The notes: generated by a model from the sequence alone, not told the origin. DNA of 64,000 bases from Neodontobutis hainanensis (GCA_024349245.1 JALDNG010002804.1:18715-82714); one strand, 5' to 3'. Shown: positions 33,908 through 44,102, numbered from the stretch's first letter. Made by a program: numbers and translations.

Positions 33908-35214
33908 AAAATAATAATATGTAGTGAATATGGTCTCGTTAATGAATAATTAATATGAATATGAATTATGAAAATTAATAATTAATATTTTGTTTATGAA
34001 AATATTAATTTCTTTCGGGCACCACCTTAGTTTTAACAGTTCTAAGGAAACTGATTATGTTTGATAAGTCTCAATACTGAAGGAATGAATCCTAACTCGT
34101 TTCGACACAAATCTTAATTAAACAATGAAACAAGAAATGTCTTTATGGGGTTTTATTAAAAATTATGCACGATTAAAATATAAATAATAAAATAAAATAA
34201 AACAAGATTATTGACAAAGGATGAGAATAATGAACATAAAACATTGATTGACGATGGCACAATGGTTATACCTTTGATGGAACAAGGTCAGTTTAATTCT
34301 TTTTAATTTGGTTAATTACTGCGAGCAATTTAGGGATTTGATATGACGGGCGACTTAATTCAAGGCTGGTTACGGAGTCGGATATTAGATTAAAACTGGT
34401 TGTGATAAGAGGTTGTTTTACGACTAAATTTGAATAGAGGACAGGAGAAATTACTGTTGGCTATATTTGATAATACACAGTTTAACGCCAAGTTTGTGTC
34501 CAGTGTTCACTCACTCTGATCTGGGTCAGTAGCCTACCAGCGTGCGGTTCCGACAAGTCTCAAAGGGATGCTTCGAAATTCCCGGGTTTAGCAGCTGGCT
34601 TCCGACCGTAGAGAGGCGTCACAGGTACACAGGAGCTAACAGTAGCACTGTTAGCAGGCAAGCGGCGTTCTGTATTGTCCGTGAGGTAAAGTAGACTTTA
34701 CCAGCAGCCAATAGGAAAGTCTTTAAAACTGAAGTCCGCTACAAGGCGAAAAGATGTCTTTTGGATTTAACAAAGACTTTCTTTGTAGCGTCAAAAACCT
34801 TTCAAAACTACAAAAAGTTTCTTCCGAGGAAGTGATGTAATTCCGTGGATAAGAAGTTTTTCAAACAAAAATCAAATGCGTTGAGTCTTTAAACAGAATA
34901 AAAGTTCACGTCCTGCACGGTGTGTGCTGCGGGCTAGGAGACTTGAAAGTTTACAAAGAAAAATACGACGAAAGTTAAACTTAAGAAAGAGCGTGAAGAG
35001 CTTGAAAAAGTTCAAGAGCTTAAGAAGTAAAAAGCTTGAGAGAGAGAGCTTGAGAGAGTTTGAGAGATTGCGCCTGATTTCCTCTTTGCCGACTCTTTTG
35101 TAAGAGACGAAAAGGGCGTGTTTACACACGTTTGGGGAATAGGGGAGGTGTTACTAAAGTTTGGGATCCTGAGATAACTTTCTTGCTCCATCAAATAAAG
35201 TATTTTAAAACACA

Positions 35215-35223
35215 TTTATAAAA
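35215..35223 (-). promoter_or_regulatory. TATA-like element in 5' LTR
   Basis: Minus-strand TTTTATAAA about 700 bp into the LTR. It is preserved in the other LTR near 21221. The role is inferred from position only. Confidence 0.25.
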
Positions 35224-35414
35224 CATATTGATTCTGCATTGTATCATAAATGCACGTGAAATGTCTTTACCAATCTTTAAAGACTAAACACATTTACATT
35301 ATTCGTTGTTTGACCTGAAAACAGAATAATTCATTTTATTACACAGCCAGCTGTAAGGATGAAGAAGAAAGAATTCTTTTATATTGTTATCACTCTGGAT
35401 CCTGTAAAGGAAAA

Positions 35415-35687
35415 ATGGTGAGGTTTGCACATGAAATGACAATCTTTAATTTACACTCAAATGGACCAGAACAGAGACTTGTCTTTAGTTTCGAAGCAGA
35501 GTCATTACTTTGTTCAACCAAAGGAGGGCAATGTTCAATCACTTATAGAGTTCTGGAACAAAAGGCATTCCTTTCTGTTGAGTTGAAAGTCTTATCGCAG
35601 CGGTATATATATCACAAGGAATTACCGTGTCAGCTTTTGGTTCCAGTCGGCCCGGTCTCCGTGAAGATAGCACCTACATGGAAGTAG
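35415..35687 (+). other. Antisense open frame in LTR, unrecognised
   Basis: 90 codons on the strand opposite the provirus, open further upstream to about 35332 past a possible splice acceptor (ttttattacacag) and followed by aataaagctg about 20 bp after the stop. It resembles a terminal coding exon with 3' UTR, but I do not recognise the protein. In the left LTR the same frame is broken by a one-base loss and the 15-bp deletion. It could be chance. Confidence 0.3.
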
Positions 35688-35926
35688 CACCTCCTTTGAA
35701 GTACAACAAAATAAAGCTGTAAATATTGTTTCCTCCTCGTGGTTTGTCTCTTTAACACAACATACGAACATCTGGGCCAGATTAGCAAGGTGCTGCTAAT
35801 CAGATCTCCTGGTTTTCCTCGGTCTAAATAAACAAAGGGAAGAAGGTATTCAAAAGTTCAGAGGTGTAAATCCTGTGGTCCTCTGAGAGGTGTTGGTTCC
35901 TGGTGGTACGGAGAGGCACCACTACA

Positions 35927-35930
35927 ACTG
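35927..35930. repeat. Target-site duplication ACTG, right
   Basis: Directly follows the LTR end CACTACA and matches 19925-19928. Confidence 0.9.
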
Positions 35931-36095
35931 CCAACAAATGTCGCCTCATCAGCAACAGGTAATAAATATATATTTATTTAGGACAGTGGACACTAAAACA
36001 AAGTGGGGAAAAAGCAGTAGGCATTGGTCAAATCTCCGGTACAAACATCATTCTATTGCTGTACAATTTCACTTCAGTCAAGCTCAAGTCAAAGA

Positions 36096-36167
36096 TGCAA
36101 TGGCTGGGAATCGAACCCAGGTCAACTGCTTGGAAGGCAGCTATGCTCACCACTATACCACCATTGC
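36096..36167 (-). tRNA. tRNA-Gly(TCC), unit 6
   Basis: 72 nt, intact, on the far side of the provirus from the other tRNA genes of its unit. Confidence 0.93.
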
Positions 36168-36366
36168 CCTGCGCTGCTGTCATAAAGTGGTTTGAAACAT
36201 GCAAATTACCATGGGTAGTAGTAGAACATAGTTGGCGCAATGTTAGTGCGTCTGATTCTAGAGCTGAAGGTTGCGTGCTCAAATCATGTTAGCTGGACTT
36301 TTTGAAGGGGACCATACCTTTTTTTGCTGGTGACCACCTTCCACCTGGAGTTCATAACTGGTTTCC

Positions 36367-37600
36367 GTTGAATATTCACACAACTCTCTCGTCTCTTCAG
36401 CCACGGGTTGCTCTCCTTTTGAATGTTCCTTAGGTTTCCAGCCCTCCTCTTTCCTATTAAGAAGGAGGATGTTGCCGTGCCCTCGGTCCTTGCATACGTA
36501 AGGAGATGTCTTGGGATTTGTGCAGTGGGCAGTGTGGACAAGGCCAATGTGTTTAACAGGTTCTTCAATCGTTATGACACTGCGGTCTCTGACCACACTC
36601 CTGTCTCCACAGCAGAGCGCCAAGCAGCAGCCACTCCTATCTCCCTCCCTCCTCCTTCTCCCCCACTCATCTGCAAGATGGCCCTGCTCACACCTTGTCC
36701 CCAAACCTGTCTGACCCCTCCAACACTGATCACTGGCACCCGTCCCCCTCCTGACACCTTCACACTGATCACCGGCACCCCTACCCCTCCTGACACCTCC
36801 ACACTGACTTTCACTGGTGAACAGGTGAGGAAACAACTGCAGAGACTCAGAGCAGTGGTTAGATGCATCAGCGGTGGTGACAAGAAGGAGTACAGGACTA
36901 TTGTGGATAACTTTGTCACCTGGAGCGAGAAGAACCACCTCCTGCTCAATGTGATAAAGACTAAGGAACTGGTGGTGGACCTGAGGAGGACTAAAGCCGC
37001 TGTGACCCCCATTTCTATCCAGGGGGTTAGTGTGGACGTGGTGGAGCAATACAAATACTTGGGTGTGTATTTGGACAATAAACTGGACTGGGGAAAGAAC
37101 ATGGACACTGTCTACAAGAAGGGCCAGAGCCGTCTCTACTTTCTGAGGCGGCTCAGGTCCTTTGACATTTGCAGGACTATGCTCAGCATGTTCTACGAGT
37201 CTGTGGTGGCCAGTGCCGTCATGTACGCTGTGGTCTGCTGGGGCAGCAGTCTGCGCGTGATGGACACAAATAGACTTGATAAGATCATCAAGAAGGCCGG
37301 ACATGTTGTAGGGGAGGAGTTGGACTCTCTGACTGTTGTGTCTGAGAGGAAGATATTGTCCAAAATCCGTACTATTCTGGACTTTCCCTTCCACCCGCTC
37401 AGCTGGTCAGCTGCAAGAGTTCGTTTAGCAATAGACTGTTACTGCCACGCTGCTTCAGCGAGAGACACAGGAAATCATTCCTGCCAGTCTCCATCAAACT
37501 TCTGACCTCAGTACTGTAAATCCTCTGTAGAGTCACTGTGCAATATTCTAACTGCTGTACAATATTAAGTCTATTTCTAAACTTGTAAACTGTACATCAT
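36367..37600 (+). pseudogene. Gypsy/LINE composite with 360-codon chimeric open frame, unit 6
   Basis: An uninterrupted frame at 36423-37505 joins about 30 residues resembling gypsy integrase (KEDVAVPSVLAYVRRC) to LINE residues (KANVFNRFFNRYDT), a Pro/Thr-rich linker and the post-catalytic RT segment. It is the longest intact version of the composite. The last 15 residues are probably out of the ancestral frame (SARDTGNHS instead of RHRKSF). No catalytic aspartates are present. No evidence of expression can be seen. Confidence 0.75.
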
Positions 37601-37826
37601 GTGAATAGATAATATGTGAATATGTACCATGTGAATATGTAAATAGATTGTTTATTCTTTGTTAGGGATATCATAGTTTATAAATTATAGTTAAGTTATA
37701 TCTACTTTAAAAGGAAATTTCTATTTCCTGCTTTGGTCGGTTGCATGTTGTAACAAAAAGATTTTCCCCTTCGGAATGATTAAAAGTAATTCTAATGACA
37801 AATAATGCTTCTCAAAAGGGACCAAC

Positions 37827-37899
37827 TGTTTCTGCCCGGTTTCGAGCCGAGGACCTTTCGCATGTTAAGCGAATGTGATAAGCACTACACTACAGAAAC
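37827..37899 (-). tRNA. tRNA-Val(AAC), unit 7, D-loop variant
   Basis: 73 nt, anticodon AAC. Two differences from the clean copy: cgcg to cgca by the anticodon loop, and gataagcac, which replaces one of the conserved D-loop G pair. It may be impaired. Confidence 0.75.
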
Positions 37900-38145
37900 T
37901 GCTGACCATGAGCCAGGGCTCGTGACATTTGAAAAAAATGCCGAAAAACATCTCTTACTGAAACTAAGTGGGAACTCTGTGGATTGTAATTCAGTCCTAT
38001 GAATTTACACAAGTTTTAGATTTTGTTGCTTCTTTACCTTTATGAGCTCCAATAAATGCAAGTCTAGTGTGAAACATGTCAAAGAAGTCCTTCTGAAAGT
38101 ATGTTGAAAAATTTCCAATTTCCAAGTTTCAGAATAATATCTTCC

Positions 38146-38215
38146 CTCCCGTCGAGAATCGAACCCGGTTTTCCAGCGTGACAAGCGGCGATACTGGCCA
38201 CTATACTAACGAGGA
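38146..38215 (-). pseudogene. tRNA-Asp(GTC), unit 7, damaged
   Basis: 70 nt. It lost bases in both the acceptor end and the T-stem (gtcgagaatcgaacccgg), with an inserted a and a substitution (gcggcg) in the anticodon stem. Confidence 0.7.
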
Positions 38216-38480
38216 CTGATCAGCTGTCAAAACTAGACTTCTGAAATTCTCTCAGAAGCTGAGAATTCTGCATGTTTGTGGCTTAGAATGGACCTCACTT
38301 GCGATACAGAGAAGATTCCACTGAAGGTGTGGGTTTCAATTCCCCTTTTGACAGGAACATCATAAAAATGGAGAGCAGTGGAGGATTTCAGTTCTCTTCT
38401 CCTAAGATTAAAAGAGTCACACCTGGATCACCAGAAACTGTAAATAGAAGATATGTTCTCTCAAGGAAGGGAGACTAAAT

Positions 38481-38553
38481 TGCCGAAACTCAGGCTTGAA
38501 CCAAGGACCTTCAGATCTTCAGTCTAACGCTCTCCCAACTGAGCTATTTCGGC
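38481..38553 (-). tRNA. tRNA-Phe(GAA), unit 7
   Basis: 73 nt, complete, with the gccgaaactc acceptor form. Confidence 0.9.
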
Positions 38554-39573
38554 AATAGCACCACACATTTCAACAAGGGTCTGAGCCCCGGTATCTCACG
38601 ATGACCATCTGACCTTCTAACTGTGGAGTTGTCGGGGCTCAAGTGTGTGAATTTTCAAATGAAATTATCTTTAAATATCCATCTATGCTATTGACCCGTT
38701 GAAGCAAGTAAGAAGTTTAAAGAAGCTGGATTAAAACTTATCGTTGCAATGGAAAATCGCGCTTCACTTAGCTAAGCAGAGGAAATAAGGAGGAAAGTTA
38801 ACTAGACATCCCAATAATGGAGTAGAACAAAGCGCACCTTAACCGGCCCCTAACTTTAAATTGGAAGGAGCTCTGTACAACACTTATAAAAATAATATCA
38901 ATATGTATTCCAAATCACTCTCCAACAGCAACATCTCCAACATCAGCACTGTTGGCCAATTATTGGTGCTGGTTCTGGTCTGGACAAATAATCCACTAGA
39001 ACTACATCCTTTAAATACATTAGTGGGCATTCATGACCAAATAATCTTTTACAATATTTGATTTATGTTTGTTGCAAGATTTATCAAATCAATTGTGCGC
39101 AAAGCCAGACTGAAAAAGATTGGGTGAAGGGGACTTCTCAATTGAAGCATGTTTGACTACAAACTAGGTGAGTTGGTGCATCAATGCCACTTTTCCTTCC
39201 AATTATTTTGTTTTCTTCCCATGTGCAAGGGTTTTCAGTCGTGTTAGAGCCTGAACTGGGAACCTGTCTTCCAACAAACATTGGTACTAAGGTGAGACCA
39301 GTGTTAATTTCGTTGATTTTTAGCGGACTAAAAACTAAACAAAAACTAAATAAAAAGGACTTCAAAATGGCTGAAACGATAACTAAATAGACAGACATTT
39401 TTGTCAACAAACAAAAGACGAGACAAAAACAACTTGTGACGAAAACCAGTCAGGAGAAGGGAAAGATGAAGTGGAATGGGCCGGATGAGTCAAGTAAGCC
39501 AATCAAAGTGCGCTTAGTTCTTAAGTGTCGTTGCAGAGAAGCTACCTGGAGATGACAGCGCAACAAAACGTTA

Positions 39574-39696
39574 GCATTAGATCTTGTGGCAATGTCAGCT
39601 TCTCAAGCAATTGCAGAAAGAGTATTTAGTGTCACTGGTAACCTCACTAGAGAAAAGCGTTTATTAGCACAAAGTGCTTTCTTGAAAATGAATTAA
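39574..39696 (+). pseudogene. hAT transposase dimerisation-domain relic, copy 2
   Basis: Same 40 codons as at 19361-19483, still open and ending FLKMN then TAA. Confidence 0.75.
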
Positions 39697-39890
39697 AGTA
39701 AAAAATATTTGCATTTGATGTTTGGATGCCAGTGTTTATGTAAAATGAGGAATATTCTCATGTTCAATGCACTTTAAGTTCAAAGATGGTTTAAATGGTA
39801 CGTTTATTATTATAATTTAGCTTTCTTGGGCTGTAAAGGCCAAAAGACTAAATTAAAATTTCTTGTTGAAAAATTAACATTTGCTGAGAC

Positions 39891-39963
39891 TGCCTGAACA
39901 GGGACTTGAAGCCCTGATCCTCAGATTAAAAGTCGGATGCTCTAAAGACTAAGCGAGACCCAG
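39891..39963 (-). pseudogene. tRNA-Lys(TTT) pseudogene, copy 2
   Basis: As the copy at 19679-19751, with one further difference in the T-loop region (gacttgaagccctg). Confidence 0.7.
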
Positions 39964-40195
39964 TAACTTCAGTTGGAGTAACCTGCGTGTTTAGAATGAT
40001 AATCAGTATTGCCAAAACAAATGAATTGAGCCTGATCATTAGTGAGGAGAATCTGATGGTGGTGAGGTGGAGCCTACCGCCTATCACAAAAAGAGAGCAG
40101 CACTGCCGACAAATCCTGCCTCATCAGCAACAGGTAATAAACGTATATTTGTTTAGGACAGTGGACACTAAAACAAAGTGGGGTAAAAATAGTAG

Positions 40196-40595
40196 CCCTA
40201 GGTCCATTCTCTGAAAGCTGAATCCAAGAAGATGTCAGCAAGATTAATTGGTCCGTTTGTTATTTGTGAGATGATCAATCCTGTGGTGGCCAATTTTAAA
40301 CTACCAAGTACCCTGGGTATTAATCCTTCCTTCCATGTCTTACAAATAAAACCAATTTCTTCCTGTGCATTGTCCCGTCGAGCCAATTCCCCTCACCCTG
40401 CCCAGCTCATTGATGACCATCCTGCTTTTACCGTGTGCTGTATTTTAGATGTGTGACGGCAGGGCCGAGGACTACAATACTTGGTGGATTGGTAGGGTTA
40501 TGGACCCACAGAGCGGTCGTCCAGAGCCTGGGATAAGAATCATTTCTCGACGGGCAGTCGAACCGCATTCTTCAGAGTGAAGGGTGGGGATAGTG
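40196..40595 (+). pseudogene. Ty3/gypsy pol 3' end relic (integrase C-terminus and chromodomain)
   Basis: Frame 40232-40456 reads SARLIGPFVICEMINPVVAN then INPSFHVLQIKPIS, the GPF module and linker of chromodomain gypsy integrases. Beyond the stop near 40454, tacttggtggattggtaggg encodes a decayed chromodomain (YLVDW-like). It is homologous to 58880-59290 of the full element below. Confidence 0.75.
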
Positions 40596-40662
40596 CAGAG
40601 CTAAAACTGTGTTGTTTACTTAATTGCATAATGACAAATAAGGCTTCTCAAAAGGCACCAGC

Positions 40663-40735
40663 TGTTTCTGCTTGGTTTCAAGTCGAGGACCTTTCACGTG
40701 TTAAGCAAATGTGATAACCACTATACTAGAGAAAC
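40663..40735 (-). tRNA. Diverged tRNA-Val(AAC) outside the array
   Basis: Minus-strand GTTTCTCTAGTATAGTGG with anticodon AAC, T-loop TTGAAAC and end GCAGAAAC. One acceptor pair is mismatched. About 35 bp before and 90 bp after it also align with the array unit, so it is an older copy of the unit's Val segment rather than an independent gene. It may be a pseudogene. Confidence 0.6.
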
Positions 40736-40829
40736 TGCGAACACTGATCAAAGGCTCGTGACATCTGCAAAAATGCCAATACATCTCTTGCTGAAACTAA
40801 TTGTGATCACTGTGGATTATAATTCATAC

Positions 40830-41285
40830 GAATTCATACGGGTTTTAGATTCATTCAATGCAGAATTGATAAAGTCTCTTGGACTTAGAGACGAAACGTC
40901 TTCAGCTTGAAAACCAAGTTCAGATGCTTTTACTCAAACCTTTACCTCATAAAGTTATGATCAGCCTGTTTAACAACGGCTCTGGCATTTCACCATCTTC
41001 GCTCCTGATAAGTGCAAAGGACAGCAACTATCAAACACAATGTTAAAAGCTTGGAAGGGATGCTATGCCTACTCTACCAGCCTGGCCATACTGCCTGTCA
41101 TCTACTCCCCTCTGTCCTGACTGTGCAGAATTTACAAAGTTTTTGACCTGCCTTTAAATGATGTATGAGAATATAGTGTGTATAAATAAAATCAATATAA
41201 AAAATGGTAATGCTTACTGTAAGAACAATTGATAAAGAATTAAAGAAATATGGAAAGGCAGTTTGAGAAAAGAAAGTCATTTAGT
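40830..41285. other. No gene seen
   Basis: Only short unsupported frames and general AT-rich sequence. Confidence 0.5.
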
Positions 41286-41289
41286 CATT

Positions 41290-43965
41290 TATTTGTAAAT
41301 GTTTATGTTGACATGTTTTGAGAGGCTGTCGAGAGCAGTTTCAGCTTCTAAAAAATTTATGGACAGTATGAAAAGCATCACTGACAACTTATCCACCAGT
41401 GCTGGTTCTTGTTGTCCTACTATCCATCCTAAACAGGTGCACACAGTTTTTAGTAAGGTCTGCAACAAAAAAATCAGCTGGACCAGATTGCCTTCCCGCC
41501 ATCTTACTGAGAACTTATGTCTAGGAACTAACTGCTGCTTGATGTCCAATTTTCCATAATTTTTTATTGAACTACTCTGTCCCTGCGTTGTGGAAGACCT
41601 GTGGCCTTGACATCTGTGGTAATGAAATGCTTTGAAAAGATCATTGTGGATATGTTTAAGACTGATGTTTAGCTCTAGATGGAATCCTCTCCAATTTGCC
41701 TATAGAAAGGGCCGGAGCAATGCATCTCATCAACAAATATGTAGAAAAACCCAAAGCTTATGCTAGAGTCCTATTTGTTGACTTTAACACAAGCATTTAA
41801 CACAATACTACCTCTGCTACTGGTTCAGAAACTGTCTGATTTGCATGTGAACTCTTTTATCATCAAGTGGTTTTATTATTTTTAATAGACAGATAACAAC
41901 AAGTTAGAGTAAATGGTGTCCTCTCTCCGATTAAATACTCTAACACAGGTGTTCCTCAGGGCTGTGTGAGTTCTCCTTTCTTATTTACACTCTACACAAA
42001 TGGATGCAGGAGCCGTCTGTGCAACAATCACGTCATCAAGTTTTCAGACGATACAGTAATTTAAAACCTACTGTATAAAGATGACTGCCCGTCTGTGTCT
42101 ACGCATGAAATCGACCATTTCAAGAACTGATGTGACCAACCCAATCTTCCTTTTAATGTAAAAAAGACTAGCGAGATTATATTTGACCCAAGAACAGTGA
42201 GAGATCATGCTCCTGTTAGAATCAGTGAGAGTGTGATTGAACAGGTCAGCTTTTCAAATATCTTGGTTTTCTGCTGGATGGTAACCTAATAATGAATGAA
42301 CATGTGGACTTTTTGTGCGGGCGATTGGCCCAAAGACTGTACTTCCTCGGCCGGCTCAGGCTGTTTGGTGTGTGAGCAGGTCAGTCATGTGGCTCTTTCA
42401 CTCTGCATTTCTAGAAAGTATTATCAGATACAGAACGGCTGCATGGTTTGGTGTTATCTCAGTCCAACAAAAATCCAAACTTCAAAACATCATAAGAACA
42501 GTGATGAAAGTGATGGGCCAAAAAGGCGTGCCTTCTCTGCAGTCCATCTACGAAGGCCCTGTGTCCAGACTGGTTTTACAGGATTCTTAACAATACCTCT
42601 CACATTTTATTTACAGAGTATGAGCTTCTTCCCTCGGGCAGACGGTACAGAGCTTACAGATGGAAAACCAACCAACTGAAGGTCTCTTTAATTCCAACAT
42701 CAATTATTCTGCTTAATACCAGAGGTGTAAAGTACTTAAGTAAATTTACTTTGTTAATGTACTTAAGTATTTTTTGACTACTTTGTACTTGTACTGAGTA
42801 TCAAAAATATAAGCAACTTTACTGACAACTCAACTACATTTTTGATTTAATATTTGTACTCTTTACTCCACTACATTTGAACTGACACTTACCGTGCACG
42901 CAACATTGTGTTTGTGCACGTCAAGTCAACTTTGTCTGCCATTGCTTATTTCTTGGTGTAAGAGGCGATATTGCCATCTGCAGGCTATTGAAGGTACTGG
43001 ATGCTATTTGCCTATATGCGTTACTCCCTTGTGAACGTGAATTAGCAGCCTACCAAATGCCAAGTGTTTCACAAAAGCCATTAGCAATGGCTGCAGCCAC
43101 TGATGAAGCCGAAGCCAGTGCTTCATGCAGTGCCAGAACTGATTTTACTTTTTTGTTTTGTTTTTGTTTGTCCATTTTATTGAAAATACCTTTTTTTAAA
43201 AAAATGCTTTACTTATACCTTTTTGACTTGGACAGATTTGTTTAATCTATGTTTTTGTTCTGCTGTGTCAAAATATATTCAGGTGTTTAATTTCTTTTCT
43301 ATATTAGGAAGTAAGACCTCATAAATAAACTTTCTTGTTTTTTACTGAGCTACAATATTTCTTTGTGTTGAGGTCTAGTGCATCTTTGAGCCCACATTCA
43401 GTACGAGTAAAATACTTAAGTACTTTTAAAATGGGATACTTTAAGACTTTTACTCAAGTCGTATTTAAAGTGGGGAATTGTAACTTGTAGTGGAGTCATT
43501 TTTACAATAAGGAATCTGTACTTTTACTCAAGTATGGCTTTCAGGTACTTTTTACACCTCTGCTTAATAAGGAGGCCCGCTGATTTACTTGATTTTATAT
43601 TCCTGCACATTCTGATCTGTTCTTAGGGTTGGTCTTTTATTATTACTTATTTATTTATTTATTTTTTATCATTTGTTTTTACTGTAGATTAGTTTTAGCT
43701 GTTTTATTTTTAGGTTTTATATTTAGAATGACCTTTACTTAGAGCCAGTGCAATTATTTATTTGATATGCGGTATTTGCACAGATTATGTATGGTTACAG
43801 TACTGTTGCTATTGTATGTTGTATGTTGTACATTGACGCCTGTACTTTTTGTTGTGGGTCTGTGTATTGAATGTTCTACTGCTGCTGTGGCACTGGGCCT
43901 AAGATAGATTTCCCTACGGGGACAATAATGTATATTTAATTGATTTGATTTGATTTAGATCAGAC
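41290..43965 (+). mobile_element. L2/CR1/Rex1-like LINE, decayed, interrupted by a hAT-type element
   Basis: Fragments in order: RT domain 0 (VHTVFSKVCNKK), a decayed PVALTS-like segment near 41600, VLFVDFN near 41780, GVPQGCVSSPFLFTLYTNGC near 41955 and an active site FSDD at 42041-42052. These are followed by YLGFLLDGNL-like and LYFLGRLRLFGV near 42340. Many stops and shifts are present. After the insertion at 42720-43562, the 3' UTR resumes and ends in a ttgatttgatttgattt tail at about 43945-43960, a normal LINE end. Confidence 0.8.
42720..43562. mobile_element. Non-autonomous hAT-type element, 843 bp
   Basis: Terminal inverted repeats CAGAGGTGTAAAGTAC and (reverse) CAGAGGTGTAAAAAGTACC, with subterminal acttaagta motifs. 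It is flanked by 8-bp near-identical duplications cttaatac (42712-42719) and cttaataa (43563-43570), the hAT target length. No transposase inside; the plus frame at 42988-43245 is not recognised. Confidence 0.85.
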
Positions 43966-44102
43966 CCAATAATACACACTGGTCTCAAGTGTTTCCCTAA
44001 AACAGTAGAACTTTATCCAAACAACTCTCATTTGTTTAACTGTTACTCTGTTGAATGTATTAATAGTAATTATTAATGCTAGGACCAGAAGGTTTTTCCA
44101 CA

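Larger units (their letters stand above)
19929..35926 (-). mobile_element. Endogenous retrovirus, about 16 kb, minus strand
   Basis: Flanked by 4-bp TSDs, with two about 2-kb LTRs ending in TGTAGTG/CACTACA. Reading the minus strand: 5' LTR (33920-35926), Lys-like primer site, 2.1-kb leader, gag, protease, RT-RNase H, integrase, env, purine tract and 3' LTR (19929-21918). The near-identical LTRs suggest a fairly recent insertion. Coding regions contain several frame shifts and stops, so this copy is defective as read. The family is not certain. Env presence and a retroviral RNase H separate from the RT connection region place it with vertebrate retroviruses rather than plain gypsy elements. 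Confidence 0.93.
33920..35926 (-). repeat. Retroviral 5' LTR
   Basis: 2007 bp, the upstream LTR in the sense of transcription. It begins TGTAGTGGTGCC and ends CACTACA on the minus strand. A TATA-like TTTTATAAA at 35215-35223 and an AATAAA at 34152-34157 are plausible promoter and polyadenylation elements, which would put U3 at about 700 bp. Confidence 0.93.
36025..37600. repeat. Array unit 6, right part
   Basis: The array sequence resumes at aatctccggtacaaacatc and carries tRNA-Gly and the composite LINE. It continues directly into unit 7 at 37601, so this is the second half of the unit split at 19317. Confidence 0.88.
37601..39528. repeat. Array unit 7 (partial, right edge of array)
   Basis: Contains Val, Asp and Phe tRNA sequences and then runs, at the same breakpoint as unit 6, into the second copy of the spacer. 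No Gly or LINE part follows, so the array ends here. Positions 38645-39528 show no gene. Confidence 0.88.
1..39530. repeat. Tandem array of about 3.5-kb tRNA/LINE composite units
   Basis: The same sequence recurs head to tail with starts at 1, 3467, 6948, 10417, 13896, 17395 and 37601, each beginning gtgaatagataatatgtg. Complete units are about 3466-3499 bp. Unit 6 is interrupted near 19320 and resumes near 36025, separated by a spacer and a provirus; unit 7 stops near 39528. Order inside a unit, left to right: tRNA-Val, tRNA-Asp, Leu-like relic, tRNA-Phe, hairpin, about 1 kb without genes, tRNA-Gly, then a gypsy/LINE composite. The tRNAs are on the minus strand and the LINE on the plus strand. 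Units differ mainly by small indels. Whether unit 1 is the true left edge cannot be seen. Confidence 0.95.
39529..40190. repeat. Spacer S, copy 2 (no provirus)
   Basis: Parallels 19318-19924 joined to 35927-36024, including the hAT relic, tRNA-Lys pseudogene and the sequence caacaggtaataaa. The provirus target is undisturbed at 40102-40105. Confidence 0.85.

Noticed and set aside
19929..35926. Reading the 16-kb element as a plus-strand element
   Set aside because: All gag, pol and env homologies, the purine tract and the primer site read on the minus strand.
36279..37394. Long minus-strand open frame (371 codons) opposite the composite LINE
   Set aside because: It is antisense to the recognisable RT-derived frame, has Val/His-rich composition with no domain, and its counterparts are broken in other units.
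1..39530. CRISPR-like or satellite interpretation of the repeat array
   Set aside because: Units are 3.5 kb with tRNA genes and retroelement sequence. There are no short direct repeats with unique spacers, and the sequence is eukaryotic.
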